DNA from: Paenibacillus_D sp047238105
GTDB taxonomy: Bacteria > Bacillota > Bacilli > Paenibacillales > Paenibacillaceae
Direction: 5' to 3'
DNA: 64,000 bases
NCBI RefSeq assembly: GCF_047238105.1
Contig: NZ_JBDFMD010000001.1
Span: 5,084,001 to 5,148,000 of the forward strand
Every line of letters begins with the position of its first letter. The stretch's first letter is position 1. Shown here piece after piece: positions 1 to 8,379 of this stretch. The position numbers and the translations under genes were made by a program. Under the pieces are notes generated by a model. It had not been told where the DNA came from. It searched no databases and was given only the letters and a program-made list of their open reading frames with translations.

Positions 1-1
1 G

Positions 2-865
2 ATGACCGTATACACCGACGAAGTGATAAGGGAGATTGCCGTCGTCTGCGAGAGAGTACAGCAGGCTGCGGCAATCCATCTCAAGCTCGATACAGGCATG
101 TCCAGGCTGGGAGTGGCGACGGAGGAGGAGGCGAACAGACTGGCTGCGCTTGCATCACGAAGCCAATGGATCACGCTGGAGGGCGTCTATACGCACTTTG
201 CTTGCGCTTCGGAGGAAGATCCGGCGATGACGGAACGGCAATTCCAACGGTATAGGGCGATTGTTGCCGGGGTCGAGCGGCGCCATGGCGTGATTCCCAT
301 CAAGCACTGCTGCAATACGGCGGCAACGATGAAATTCCCGCATATGCATCTGGATATGGCCAGGGTGGGTATCGGCCTGTATGGGCTGAGTCCGCTGGCT
401 CATCCTGAGCCGGCGCGCGGGCTGCCGCCGCTGCTGCCAGCGCTGGCGCTCAAGACTGCGGTCGCGAACATCGTCAGCCTGCCCGCCGGGGGAGCGGTGA
501 GCTACGGGGGAACTCACCGCGCCCCTCACGACAGCCGGATCGCCGTATTGCCGATCGGTTATGCGGACGGGCTGCCCCGGAGCTTGTCGAACAAGGGGTA
601 CGTCCTTGTGCTCGGACAGCGGGTGCCCATCGTCGGCAACATCTGCATGGACCAGACGATGGTGGATGTGAGCGAGGTGCCTGGGGCGATCATCGGCACA
701 GAGGTGATCCTGATCGGCGCGTCGGAGCAAGGCGCCGTCATCACGGCAGATGAGCTGGCGCACGCAGCAGGCACGATTCACTATGAGATCGTCACCCGTA
801 TCGGAGCGAGAGTGCCCCGAACGATCGTGCAGGCACCGGGACGCGGAGCCTGCACTCAGGAATAA
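2..865 (+). CDS. alr: Alanine racemase, C-terminal part (5' end outside window)
   Basis: This enzyme interconverts L- and D-alanine using PLP and supplies D-alanine for peptidoglycan. The visible 287 residues cover the end of the PLP barrel and the C-terminal beta domain. Motifs seen are HLKLDTGMSRLG (residues 26-37), SYG with the catalytic-type Tyr at 168, PIGYADG (184-190) and NICMDQ (213-218). The family is usually 370-390 residues, so about 90 residues, including the PLP-binding lysine, lie left of the window. The ATG at position 2 is probably an internal methionine. The next gene starts 29 bp downstream, so the two may be co-transcribed. Paenibacilli often carry more than one alr gene, so a catabolic or conditional paralogue is possible. 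Confidence 0.9.
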   Translation: MTVYTDEVIREIAVVCERVQQAAAIHLKLDTGMSRLGVATEEEANRLAALASRSQWITLEGVYTHFACASEEDPAMTERQFQRYRAIVAGVERRHGVIPIKHCCNTAATMKFPHMHLDMARVGIGLYGLSPLAHPEPARGLPPLLPALALKTAVANIVSLPAGGAVSYGGTHRAPHDSRIAVLPIGYADGLPRSLSNKGYVLVLGQRVPIVGNICMDQTMVDVSEVPGAIIGTEVILIGASEQGAVITADELAHAAGTIHYEIVTRIGARVPRTIVQAPGRGACTQE

Positions 866-894
866 GCGAAGACACGAGCAGAGGAGATACGCTT

Positions 895-1878
895 ATGCAG
901 CGACCGAACTATAAAGTAGCCGTGCTTGGCGCAGGGGCCATCGCCAGTCATCATTTCGATGCGATTGGCCGGACCGCGGGCTTCGAAGCTTGCGCAGTGG
1001 CGGATATCCACGAGTCCCGGGGCGGGGAGATCGCCGATCGTTACGGCATTACCGCTTATCGGGATTATCGCGAGATGATCGAACAGGAGCGTCCGGATGC
1101 AGCGGCCATTGCATTGCCGCATTATTTGCATATGGAAGCGGCAGTATTCGCGGCGGAACGCGGCTGTCATCTGATGCTGGAGAAGCCGATGGCCTTGAGC
1201 ACGGCGGAGTGCGACCGTATTATGGAAGCGGCGCAAGCTGCCAATGTTCGGCTATTGATCGGGCATACGCAGCATTATATGGCGCACAACCTGTATGCCA
1301 AACAACTGGTGCAGCGCGGAGAGATCGGGCAGGTGGTGATGATTCACGACATCCGGCATACCGACTACTTTCAGCCCTCCCGGCCGGACTGGTTTTTGAA
1401 GCGCAGCAAGTCGGGCGGCGGGATCCTGGCGAATCTGGGGACGCATTCGATAGACAAGATTCAATGGCTCACGGAGGGAAAGGTGCGCAAGGTGAGTGCC
1501 ACTATCAGCCATCACGGCAGCAGGGGAGATGTTGAGGGCAGCGGCATGATCTATCTGGAATTGAATAACGGTGTGTCTGCAACTATAGTGCAGTCGGGGT
1601 ATGCAGGCGCGCCTCGCAACGAGACAGAGATTATCGGCACCCACGGCATGCTGAAGCTGCGCACGGGCGACAGCCTGTGGCTCAGCAACGGCGGCGAATA
1701 CAAGCAGCTTGAAGTGCCGCATACAGCTTCGCCATTTGAGCTCCAATATGCCGAGCTGCTGCGTGCTATACAATCGCCTGACAACCGTTTTGACTCCGCT
1801 CAGTATGGACGGGGCGTCCTGGCCGTGCTGGAAGCGGTCTACCGCGCGGCCAAGACGGGAGAGGGGCAATATGTATGA
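895..1878 (+). CDS. Gfo/Idh/MocA family NAD(P)-dependent oxidoreductase
   Basis: The 327-residue protein has an N-terminal Rossmann fold with the dinucleotide motif LGAGAIASHH (residues 11-20) and the family signature EKPMA (96-100), followed by the alpha/beta substrate domain. Members oxidise or reduce sugars, inositols or related polyols; the substrate cannot be read from the sequence. The ATG follows the purine-rich GAGGAG at a good distance. It sits between alr and a PEP-mutase-family gene with short gaps (29 and 36 bp), which suggests a small operon. Confidence 0.9.
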   Translation: MQRPNYKVAVLGAGAIASHHFDAIGRTAGFEACAVADIHESRGGEIADRYGITAYRDYREMIEQERPDAAAIALPHYLHMEAAVFAAERGCHLMLEKPMALSTAECDRIMEAAQAANVRLLIGHTQHYMAHNLYAKQLVQRGEIGQVVMIHDIRHTDYFQPSRPDWFLKRSKSGGGILANLGTHSIDKIQWLTEGKVRKVSATISHHGSRGDVEGSGMIYLELNNGVSATIVQSGYAGAPRNETEIIGTHGMLKLRTGDSLWLSNGGEYKQLEVPHTASPFELQYAELLRAIQSPDNRFDSAQYGRGVLAVLEAVYRAAKTGEGQYV

Positions 1879-1914
1879 AGCCTGGCGCATGGCAACGGAT
1901 CGGGGGTGTGAGCT

Positions 1915-2781
1915 ATGAGGCCTGACGAGCAAGTGGTACTCTACAATTTATTCAAGCAGCTTCACTATACCGGCAAGCCACTGGTTCTGCCCAATGCCTG
2001 GGACCCGATGAGCGCGAAGCTGCTGCAGCAATGCGGGTTCCCCGCGCTGGGGACAACAAGCGCGGGGATTGCCGCCTCGCTGGGCCGCCCGGACGGCGAG
2101 AGGGTCGGCGTCGAGGAGATGATCGCCGCCGTCGGAAGGATTGCGGCTGCCGTCGATATTCCCGTTACTGCCGATCTGGAGGCGGGCTATAGCTGCACGC
2201 CGGAGACAATCGGCGAATTGGCAAGGAAGGCAGCCGCTGCCGGTGTGGCGGGACTGAATATTGAGGATGGAGCCGGCGGAGCTGCGCTGGGTCTGCTTGA
2301 TGCCGGGGAACAGGCCCGCCGGATTCATGCGATCCAGGCAGCGGCTGCTGATGTCGGGCTGCCATTGTTTATCAATGCAAGGATTGATACGTATTGGCAC
2401 AGGATAGGCGAGGAGAAGGAGCGATTGTCGGCAACATTGGATAGGGCGGAAATCTATCGCCACGCGGGCGCCGACGGCATCTTCGTGCCGGGCGTCAGCG
2501 ATCTGGAGACGATTACGATCCTGGCGGGCCAGCTGGCTTTGCCGCTTAATGTATTGGCAAGTCCGGAATTGCCGGACCTTGCAGCGCTTGCCGCAGCGGG
2601 AGTCGCAAGAGTCAGCACAGGCTCGGGCCTGTACCGGGCAGCCATGACGGGGCTCCGCGACATGGGCATGACGCTGTTTCGTCAGGGCGATTATGCCTCT
2701 ATCCTCCAGAGAGCCATGCGTTATGACGAGATGCAGCTGCTATTGGAAGGAAGACGGGGACAAGGCGAACAAAAGAGTTGA
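1915..2781 (+). CDS. Isocitrate lyase/PEP mutase family protein
   Basis: The 288-residue protein is a predicted TIM barrel of the ICL/PEPM superfamily. Visible signatures are NAWDPMSAKLL near the N-terminus, the Mg-site segment TADLEAGYS, NIEDGAGG and INARIDTYWH. The isocitrate-lyase KKCGH active-site loop is absent, so it is more likely a carboxyvinyl-phosphonate or oxaloacetate-hydrolase type C-C or P-C lyase than isocitrate lyase. GGGGGTGTGAG lies just before the ATG. It is the last intact gene of the rightward cluster. Confidence 0.85.
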   Translation: MRPDEQVVLYNLFKQLHYTGKPLVLPNAWDPMSAKLLQQCGFPALGTTSAGIAASLGRPDGERVGVEEMIAAVGRIAAAVDIPVTADLEAGYSCTPETIGELARKAAAAGVAGLNIEDGAGGAALGLLDAGEQARRIHAIQAAAADVGLPLFINARIDTYWHRIGEEKERLSATLDRAEIYRHAGADGIFVPGVSDLETITILAGQLALPLNVLASPELPDLAALAAAGVARVSTGSGLYRAAMTGLRDMGMTLFRQGDYASILQRAMRYDEMQLLLEGRRGQGEQKS

Positions 2782-2784
2782 CTA

Positions 2785-3139
2785 TCGGACTTTTCGGGCT
2801 GGGCAGCTGATGCGATACTCGAATTGGCAGCGCGCTGGCGCGTGCCGCTGATGAGCAGCTCATCGCTGAGATATCCGGAAGGGTTGATAGCCGCTTGCGC
2901 GAGGTCGCAGACGCAGTCCCCTGTCTTTGGCGTGGACTGCTGCGGTCCCATGAAGCTGGAGCCGCAGCTGCCGGGATGGTTCTGGCACGGCGTTCATCTG
3001 GTCGAGATGCTGTATGCCGTCCTGGAGGCAGGCTGCTTTTGGGTCACGGCTGTACAGAACGAAGAAGATGCTGGAGATTGTGGCCTTCATGGAAGCAGCC
3101 AATGAAAGCCGAGTGAGCGGCGCGCCGGTTAGACAGTAG
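2785..3139 (+). pseudogene. Decayed Gfo/Idh/MocA oxidoreductase remnant
   Basis: This stretch has no intact gene but reads in one frame as an internal piece of a Gfo/Idh/MocA oxidoreductase: a segment with VPLMSSSSLRYPEG, then GPMKLEPQLPGWFWHGVHLV and EMLYAVL. Around 3055-3060 the homology jumps to another frame, which encodes the family's usual C-terminal tail (MLEIVAFMEAANESRVSG) and a stop at 3137-3139. The N-terminal Rossmann part and the middle domain are missing. The gene has therefore lost its start, suffered an internal deletion and is dead. Confidence 0.75.
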
Positions 3140-3157
3140 GCGCTGCGCCGCGCGCTG

Positions 3158-3904
3158 TTAGATAAACCGGATACCCGCCTGAAGGAACGGCTGGGACAGC
3201 TCTTTGCCTGCTTTCGAATCCGTAATGATCGCCGTGACCGCATCCAATGGGCGAATGCAGAAGACGGAGCTGTTGTTCAGCTTGGAATGATCGGCGACCA
3301 CATAGCTGTCGATGGACTGGGCGATCATGACCCGATTGGTCTGAGCCTCGAGCTCATTGAAGGTCGTGATGCCCCGCATCACCGATACGCCATCGGCGCC
3401 GATAAAGGAGCGGCTGATCGTCACTTGGCTCAGCGCGTGGTCTGCGAGCGGTCCGGAGAGCTCGAAGCTTTGGGTGCGTGCAATGCCGCCCGTCACCATT
3501 AACTGTATGCCTGGCAGGCCTGTCAGCTCATAGGCAAGGTTGACGGCATTCGTCACGACGGTCAGGTTGCTGAAGTGCCGTTGCTGGAGCCGCTTGGCGA
3601 TCGCCATCGTCGTCGAGCCGCCGGTCAGTCCGATCACTTCGCCATCCTGGATCAGCGTCATCGCCTTGTCGGCAATTTCCTTCTTCTCCTCCGGATGAAG
3701 CTCCAGCTTGGCGTAGAAGGGAATCTCCGTGCGCACGGATTCCAGCACAGCGCCTCCGAACGTGCGGATCAGTTTTTTCTCTTGCTCCAGCGTCTCCAGG
3801 TCGCGGCGGGCGGTCGCCTCCGAGACGCCGAAGCGTTCAATAAGCTGAGCGGTTGTCAGGGTACCGCTCTCCTGCAAAATGCCGATAATTGCGTCGCGTC
3901 TCAT
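3158..3904 (-). CDS. DeoR family transcriptional repressor
   Basis: The 248-residue protein has the DeoR-type N-terminal helix-turn-helix (LTTAQLIERFGVSEATARRD, about residues 15-34) and a C-terminal sugar-phosphate sensor domain with the GLTGGSTTMAIAK loop, the effector site typical of the DeoRC fold. Such proteins repress sugar or amino-sugar catabolic operons and are released by a phosphorylated intermediate. It lies 40 bp downstream of the aldolase gene on the same strand. Its likely targets are the aldolase/SIS genes and the divergent ROK kinase; the palindrome at 6152-6179 is a candidate operator. Confidence 0.9.
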   Translation of the reverse strand: MRRDAIIGILQESGTLTTAQLIERFGVSEATARRDLETLEQEKKLIRTFGGAVLESVRTEIPFYAKLELHPEEKKEIADKAMTLIQDGEVIGLTGGSTTMAIAKRLQQRHFSNLTVVTNAVNLAYELTGLPGIQLMVTGGIARTQSFELSGPLADHALSQVTISRSFIGADGVSVMRGITTFNELEAQTNRVMIAQSIDSYVVADHSKLNNSSVFCIRPLDAVTAIITDSKAGKELSQPFLQAGIRFI

Positions 3905-3944
3905 ACTCGATTTGATCGTACTTCATCCTTTCTTGTGCCAGGTG

Positions 3945-4811
3945 CTACGCCAGCTCGCCGGCCTTGCCCGACGAACCGCATAAGCGGATTTTTACGGCCA
4001 TGGCTGCGGCTAACGCTTGTTTGGCTGGCAGCATATATTTGCGCGGATCATTCTCGTAAGGATGGTCGTTGAACACTTCTCTGATCGCATCCGAGAAGAT
4101 GATCCGCAGTTCCGTCGCCACATTCATCTTGGCCATGCCAAGCTCGATGCAACGGCGGACCTGCGTATCGGGTATGCCCGACCCGCCGTGCAGCACGAGC
4201 GGAACGGCTACACGCTCGGCGATCTGCGCGATGCGGTCGAAGTCGATGCGGGGGTTGCCCTTGTAGATACCGTGAGCGGTGCCAATCGCGGGAGCCAGCG
4301 TGGACACACCTGTACGCTCGACGAATACAGCGCATTCCTCAGGATCGGCCAGCATCGCATCCCGTTCATCGACGACGATATCATCCTCTACGCCGCCAAC
4401 ACGGCCCAGCTCAGCCTCCACATTGATGCCCGCAGCCCTAGTGATCTCCACGATCTTGCTCGTACGCGCCACATTTTCTTCGAACGGGCTGTGGGAGGCA
4501 TCGATCATAATGGAAGTATACCCTGCGCGGACGCACTGCACAATGATATCAAAGTCGGAGCAATGATCCAGATGAAGCGCGATGGGCACGGAACTGCGAT
4601 TGGCGGCTACGGTTGCCGCCGCCGCAATGTAGTCCGCGCCCAGATGCTTGACCGTACCCACGGTCGTTTGAAGGATGAGCGGCGAGCGCATCGCATTGGC
4701 GGCCTCAACGGCCGCTTGAAGCATTTCCAGCGTATGCACGTTGAAGGCGCCTACGCAATACTTTCCCGCTCTAGCGGCTTGAAGCATGGGTGTAGAAGAT
4801 ACTAATGGCAT
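3945..4811 (-). CDS. Class II fructose/tagatose-bisphosphate aldolase (ketose-bisphosphate aldolase)
   Basis: This zinc-dependent aldolase cleaves a ketose 1,6-bisphosphate into glyceraldehyde 3-phosphate and dihydroxyacetone phosphate. The 288-residue length fits GatY/AgaY/FbaA. Metal and substrate motifs are HLDHCSDFD, EAELGRVGG, IGTAHGIYKG and LHGGSGI, followed by NVATELR near the end. With a SIS-domain neighbour, a DeoR regulator and a ROK kinase, a role on tagatose 1,6-bisphosphate in galactosamine, GalNAc or galactitol breakdown is the best inference; a plain FBP aldolase cannot be excluded. A purine-rich GGAGGG precedes the start. Confidence 0.9.
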   Translation of the reverse strand: MPLVSSTPMLQAARAGKYCVGAFNVHTLEMLQAAVEAANAMRSPLILQTTVGTVKHLGADYIAAAATVAANRSSVPIALHLDHCSDFDIIVQCVRAGYTSIMIDASHSPFEENVARTSKIVEITRAAGINVEAELGRVGGVEDDIVVDERDAMLADPEECAVFVERTGVSTLAPAIGTAHGIYKGNPRIDFDRIAQIAERVAVPLVLHGGSGIPDTQVRRCIELGMAKMNVATELRIIFSDAIREVFNDHPYENDPRKYMLPAKQALAAAMAVKIRLCGSSGKAGELA

Positions 4812-4834
4812 CTCGGATTGCCCTCCTTATAGAT

Positions 4835-5000
4835 GTTGTTTAAAAGCCCCCAATTGATCACGAAGCAACTCAAGAAGCGAACTCGACATCGAATCTTGAA
4901 GGCAGTCGGAACTTCCGGTGCTCACGTAGCCTCCACTACGCTCCGCTCCTCATTTCCTCCTGGCTTCAACCTTCTTGGTGCTGAATCGTCGGCTTTTTAA
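4835..5000. repeat. Intergenic repeat-like element between aldolase and SIS genes
   Basis: The 196-bp gap between two genes of the same strand contains a compact non-coding segment with the words CGGAACTTCCG, GCTCACGTAGCC, ACGCTCCGCTCC and GGTGCTGAATCGTCGGC. From memory this resembles a short intergenic element that recurs widely in Paenibacillus genomes, often in front of or between genes. Only one copy is visible here, so repetition within this genome is an inference. It may separate transcription of the SIS gene from that of the aldolase and DeoR genes. Confidence 0.4.
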
Positions 5001-5007
5001 CACGAAC

Positions 5008-6066
5008 TTATAGGGTAACAACTTGGCTCAAATTTCGGGGCTCGTCCGGATTTGTGTTTTTGCTGAGGGCACTGTAGTAGCCCAAAAACTGGACCAGCGG
5101 CATGTAGGTCACCACGCGGGCATTGTCATCCAGCTGTGAGCTGCGAGTATCGAACACATAGTCGGCGAAGTCCAGATCCTCGCCTGCCGCGGCCGTGATG
5201 ACAAGCACCTTGGCCCCGTAGTCCTGCATTTCTTGAGCTGCTTTAACCTCATAAATTCTCGCTTGCTCCGAAAGCAGCAGCACCACAAGCGCACCGGGCT
5301 CGATGATCGATTTGGGACCGTGGCGGAACTCCAGCGTCCCGTAGCTTTCCGTCCAGACCTGCGCCATCTCTTTGATCTTGAGGCAGGCTTCCTGGGCGGC
5401 GCCGAAGAAGGGTCCCATGCCCAGATAGATATAAGGGGCGAACAGCTCGTTCTCCTGGATGATACGCTGGGCGAGCCTATCTGCTTCCTCGATAAGAGGA
5501 GCCTGTACGTCGATGGTCTGCTTCAGCTGCGCAAGATGCTCGGCAGAGCCCGACGCGGCCGCGATCGCCGCCTGCATGAGATACGTCATGCTGCTGAACG
5601 ATTTGGTCATTACCGTGCTTTGTTCTGCACCGAGCGGAGAGATCAGGCATGGCGCCAGAGCGGCCAGCGAACTGTTCGGGTAACAGGTTACGCCGCATAC
5701 GGTCCAATCGGGGAGGTCTTTCACGGCCTGGACCGCGAGAATCGCCTCCGACGATTCACCGGACCGTGAGACGGCAACAAGCAGCTTCTTGCCGGGGGCA
5801 GCCGCATGGTCGGGGAACAGCATAATCTCCGATGACGGGCAGGCAGCGGCTCTGCGTGCAAGCCAGCTTCGGAAGGTCGCCGCCATGATCAGCGCCTGAT
5901 AGTAGGAGGAACCTGAACCGATGAACAGCACTTCCTTGAAGGCGTGGTCAGCCAGGTAAGCGTCGATCCATTCCTTTTGCGTCGAGAGCTGCTCCCAGGC
6001 AGCGGTCAAAGCTTCGTTCTGCTCACGAATTTCCGGATACGTCAATTGTCCGAACGAGGTCATCAT
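5008..6066 (-). CDS. SIS-domain sugar-phosphate isomerase/deaminase (AgaS-like)
   Basis: The 352-residue protein has two tandem SIS domains and no glutaminase domain, the plan of AgaS and FrlB-type sugar isomerase/deaminases. The first domain carries FIGSGSSYYQAL and VAVSRSGESSEA (phosphosugar loop); the second carries YLGMGPFFGAA and the EFRHGPKS segment seen in GlmS-like isomerases. It probably deaminates or isomerises an amino-sugar 6-phosphate. It reads from a promoter back-to-back with the ROK kinase promoter and is followed by aldolase and DeoR genes. Confidence 0.88.
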   Translation of the reverse strand: MMTSFGQLTYPEIREQNEALTAAWEQLSTQKEWIDAYLADHAFKEVLFIGSGSSYYQALIMAATFRSWLARRAAACPSSEIMLFPDHAAAPGKKLLVAVSRSGESSEAILAVQAVKDLPDWTVCGVTCYPNSSLAALAPCLISPLGAEQSTVMTKSFSSMTYLMQAAIAAASGSAEHLAQLKQTIDVQAPLIEEADRLAQRIIQENELFAPYIYLGMGPFFGAAQEACLKIKEMAQVWTESYGTLEFRHGPKSIIEPGALVVLLLSEQARIYEVKAAQEMQDYGAKVLVITAAAGEDLDFADYVFDTRSSQLDDNARVVTYMPLVQFLGYYSALSKNTNPDEPRNLSQVVTL

Positions 6067-6104
6067 TCACACACTCCTTTGTTTTGTTTGTAAGGCTTGA
6101 GATC

Positions 6105-6133
6105 ACTATAACGCAAAAACCACGAACAAACAA
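6105..6133 (-). promoter_or_regulatory. Promoter for the SIS/aldolase/DeoR genes
   Basis: Read on the minus strand, TTGTTT and TATAGT are separated by exactly 17 bp, about 40 bp upstream of the SIS-gene start. This is a reasonable sigma-A promoter facing away from the ROK promoter. Confidence 0.55.
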
Positions 6134-6141
6134 TCACTAAT

Positions 6142-6170
6142 TTGAATGTTTCAATCATATTAATTATATT
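6142..6170 (+). promoter_or_regulatory. Promoter for the ROK kinase gene
   Basis: TTGAAT and TATATT are spaced by 17 bp and lie about 65 bp before the ATG of the ROK gene. The -10 box falls inside the palindrome at 6152-6179, so a repressor bound there would block it. Confidence 0.55.
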
Positions 6171-6179
6171 ATATGATTG
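6152..6179. promoter_or_regulatory. Palindromic operator between divergent sugar genes
   Basis: CAATCATAT and ATATGATTG form a perfect 9-bp inverted repeat with a 10-bp AT-rich centre. It overlaps the ROK promoter -10 region and lies just upstream of the opposing SIS promoter. Further CAATCA/TGATTA words nearby (6131, 6182) are reminiscent of the repeated half sites that DeoR-family repressors use. Binding by the DeoR protein encoded at 3158-3904 is inferred. Confidence 0.5.
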
Positions 6180-6233
6180 TTTTGATTAAAATTTTATGAA
6201 GCAAGAGAGCTGTTCGAGAAGGAGAAGATAACT

Positions 6234-7211
6234 ATGACGGCTTACGCATTCGGATTTGACATTGGGGGTACGAATACGCAGAGCGGACTCGTAAGCGAGG
6301 AGGGGGCGCTGCTGTGGATGAACAGCGTACGTACGGAAGCGCATATGGGCAACGAGCATGTGATGGAGCTGGTCCGGCAGCAGGTCGAGCTGGGGATCCG
6401 TCAGAGTGGGGTTTCAAGGGAGCAGATCGCAGGCATCGGCGTCGGTATGCCGGGCGCGATCGACCCCAAGCGGGGGATATGCGTGCAATCGATCAACCTC
6501 GCCTTTCGCGATTATCCCATAGGTGACAAGCTTCAGGCTTTGACTTCGATGCCCGTGGTGGTCGAAAACGATGTTCGCATGTATGTCTACGGAGAAGCTG
6601 TATGCGGTGCAGGTCAAGGGTATGGAAATGTGCTGGGCCTTACGATCGGGACAGGAGTGGCGGCGGCTTGGACCCAGAATGGCGAGATCTATCGGGGCGG
6701 GGGCATCGCAGGAGAGATCGGACACCTCCGGTTCGAGGAGCTGTCTTATCGTTGTACATGCGGGGGCACAGGCTGTCTTGAGACGATCGTGTCTGCGACC
6801 GGTCTGGCGCATCAGGCGAGGCAGGCGGTGAGGGGCGGCGAACGAAGTCTGATGGCGGAGCTGCACGCCAGCCCGGAGCTGTTGACGGCGAAGGATGTGT
6901 CGGACGCCTATGACCAGCAGGATCCCGCAGCGATCGCCATTATGAACCGGACGGGGCGCTATCTGGGAAAGGCGTTGTCGTACCTTGTCCAGATCCTCGA
7001 TCCGGACGTTATCGTCATCGGGGGCGGGGGAGCCAAGGCGGGCGAGCGGCTGCTGTCGCCAGCCCGGGAGACGATGCTCCGGCTGACCCAGCCGATCTAT
7101 CATGAAGGGTTGGCCGTGGTTCAGGCAGCAAGAAATGACGAGAGCGGGATCCTGGGCAGCGCCTTGTGGGCCCTGCGCCAGCTTGGCAAGTCCAGGAAAC
7201 AGGGATATTGA
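6234..7211 (+). CDS. ROK family sugar kinase
   Basis: The 325-residue protein begins with the ATP-binding motif DIGGTNTQ, has GVGMPGAIDP and ENDVR in the sugar pocket, and carries the ROK zinc signature with EIGHLRFE followed by RCTCGGTGCLE. It lacks the helix-turn-helix of ROK repressors, so it is a kinase. With a divergent SIS isomerase and aldolase it probably phosphorylates a hexose or N-acetylated amino sugar. GAGAAGGAGAAG precedes the ATG. Confidence 0.88.
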   Translation: MTAYAFGFDIGGTNTQSGLVSEEGALLWMNSVRTEAHMGNEHVMELVRQQVELGIRQSGVSREQIAGIGVGMPGAIDPKRGICVQSINLAFRDYPIGDKLQALTSMPVVVENDVRMYVYGEAVCGAGQGYGNVLGLTIGTGVAAAWTQNGEIYRGGGIAGEIGHLRFEELSYRCTCGGTGCLETIVSATGLAHQARQAVRGGERSLMAELHASPELLTAKDVSDAYDQQDPAAIAIMNRTGRYLGKALSYLVQILDPDVIVIGGGGAKAGERLLSPARETMLRLTQPIYHEGLAVVQAARNDESGILGSALWALRQLGKSRKQGY

Positions 7212-7258
7212 AACATTTGGCGAAACAATCTCGTCAGTGTTTATGAGGTGATCTGAAA

Positions 7259-7963
7259 ATGAAATCCTTATCAAAGATTATGTATTTGATTAGCATAGTG
7301 GTCTTGATGGCAGGTTGTTCGAAGGAAGCAACTCCTTCCTTTAGAACGAATACCCCGCCCTTACCTGTAGTTACTGCAAATTCAAAAGAGATTTCACCCA
7401 TCGTTCAAAGCAGCTACTGTTGGAAGACGGTCTGTGCTGATTATGCCGGAGGTAAAACAATGGTGGAGGGACAACCCGTCACTCCTGTCGAACCAGGTGA
7501 AACCATTAACATTCAATTTGATTACAAGCCGATACCAACACAGGTCTCTTTGATCGAATTCACAGAGACAAAACCCGTTCAGTTACCCCTGGACAATGGA
7601 ACATTTAAAGCTCCTTCCGAACGTGGGACATATTATTATGGAATTTCAGCGAATTGGCTGTCCGAAGACGGCAAATATTCAATTGGTGATACCTCTTCGG
7701 TCTTTGCGATAGAAGTCAGAAACGTCTATGCAGCCGATGAAATTAAGGGCGCTATTAAAGCCGAGGGCATTGAATTAACACTTAAAGAAGAAAAGAACGA
7801 CTGGATTTTAAATAAGGTTAAACCACAAAATTATTCGGCAGTTAATCCAGTTGAAAAAACAGTTCACCCAGAGCACATAGCAATCTACATGCCTGTCCAG
7901 AAACTGACCGATATAAGGACCAGGAAGAATATTATTGAAGGGGAAAGAAAAGACGCCTCTTGA
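7259..7963 (+). CDS. Putative lipoprotein of unknown function
   Basis: The 234-residue protein has a lipoprotein signal: basic start, hydrophobic run and the lipobox LMAGC at about residues 17-21. The mature part is rich in polar residues, with a Cys pair (YCWKTVC) and beta-type segments; no known domain was recognised. Base composition is clearly more AT-rich than the neighbouring genes, and codon choice differs, which suggests recent acquisition. A GAGGTGATC site lies before the ATG. The final codons run into a long perfect hairpin. Confidence 0.75.
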   Translation: MKSLSKIMYLISIVVLMAGCSKEATPSFRTNTPPLPVVTANSKEISPIVQSSYCWKTVCADYAGGKTMVEGQPVTPVEPGETINIQFDYKPIPTQVSLIEFTETKPVQLPLDNGTFKAPSERGTYYYGISANWLSEDGKYSIGDTSSVFAIEVRNVYAADEIKGAIKAEGIELTLKEEKNDWILNKVKPQNYSAVNPVEKTVHPEHIAIYMPVQKLTDIRTRKNIIEGERKDAS

Positions 7964-7996
7964 GATACTGGTGGAACAGTATCTCAAGAGGCGTCT
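7951..7996. terminator. 19-bp perfect stem-loop overlapping the lipoprotein stop codon
   Basis: Arms at 7951-7969 and 7978-7996 are perfect reverse complements (AGACGCCTCTTGAGATACT) around an 8-nt loop. The left arm encodes the last residues and the stop codon. On the plus strand there is no U-run after the stem; on the minus strand the stem is followed by TTTTCTTT. It could be a bidirectional or processing-type terminator. Confidence 0.5.
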
Positions 7997-8379
7997 ACTA
8001 CAATTACATGGTCATTGTATCTAAATTATTCGCTCCTTGAAAAGGAGCCTGAAAGTGGTGTTTTTCGTTAGGAGTGCGGGGGGGATTCCAGCGACTTGCT
8101 GCGGCGGCCTGTATAATAAAGAAATGAAACACCTAATGCCGGCATTTAGATAAATCAACAACAGTGTCATAGGGGGTCCGTAACCTCTTTCAAATTAGAA
8201 TGCATTTCCAATCCAGTCTTCTTTCAGTATGTGTTAGCAAATTATTATACATAGTCTGAGGTGCAGGTGGTGTGTCAGAGCATAGGAATCACAGGGAACA
8301 AAAATGTTAATGGTATCGGAATCCGCGATGTGGCATGATTGGGGGAAAAGAAGTTGTCACGGACAGGGGGTGCCGCCGG
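7997..8379. other. Gene-free leader before the AraC-type regulator
   Basis: No gene was found. The stretch holds a good -10-like TATAAT at 8112-8117 without a matching -35, and a 12-bp palindrome AATGCCGGCATT at 8135-8146 that could be an operator. The rest is unremarkable. Confidence 0.35.

Noticed and set aside
1915..2781. Isocitrate lyase (glyoxylate shunt)
   Set aside because: The protein is too short and lacks the KKCGH active-site loop; it is another member of the superfamily.
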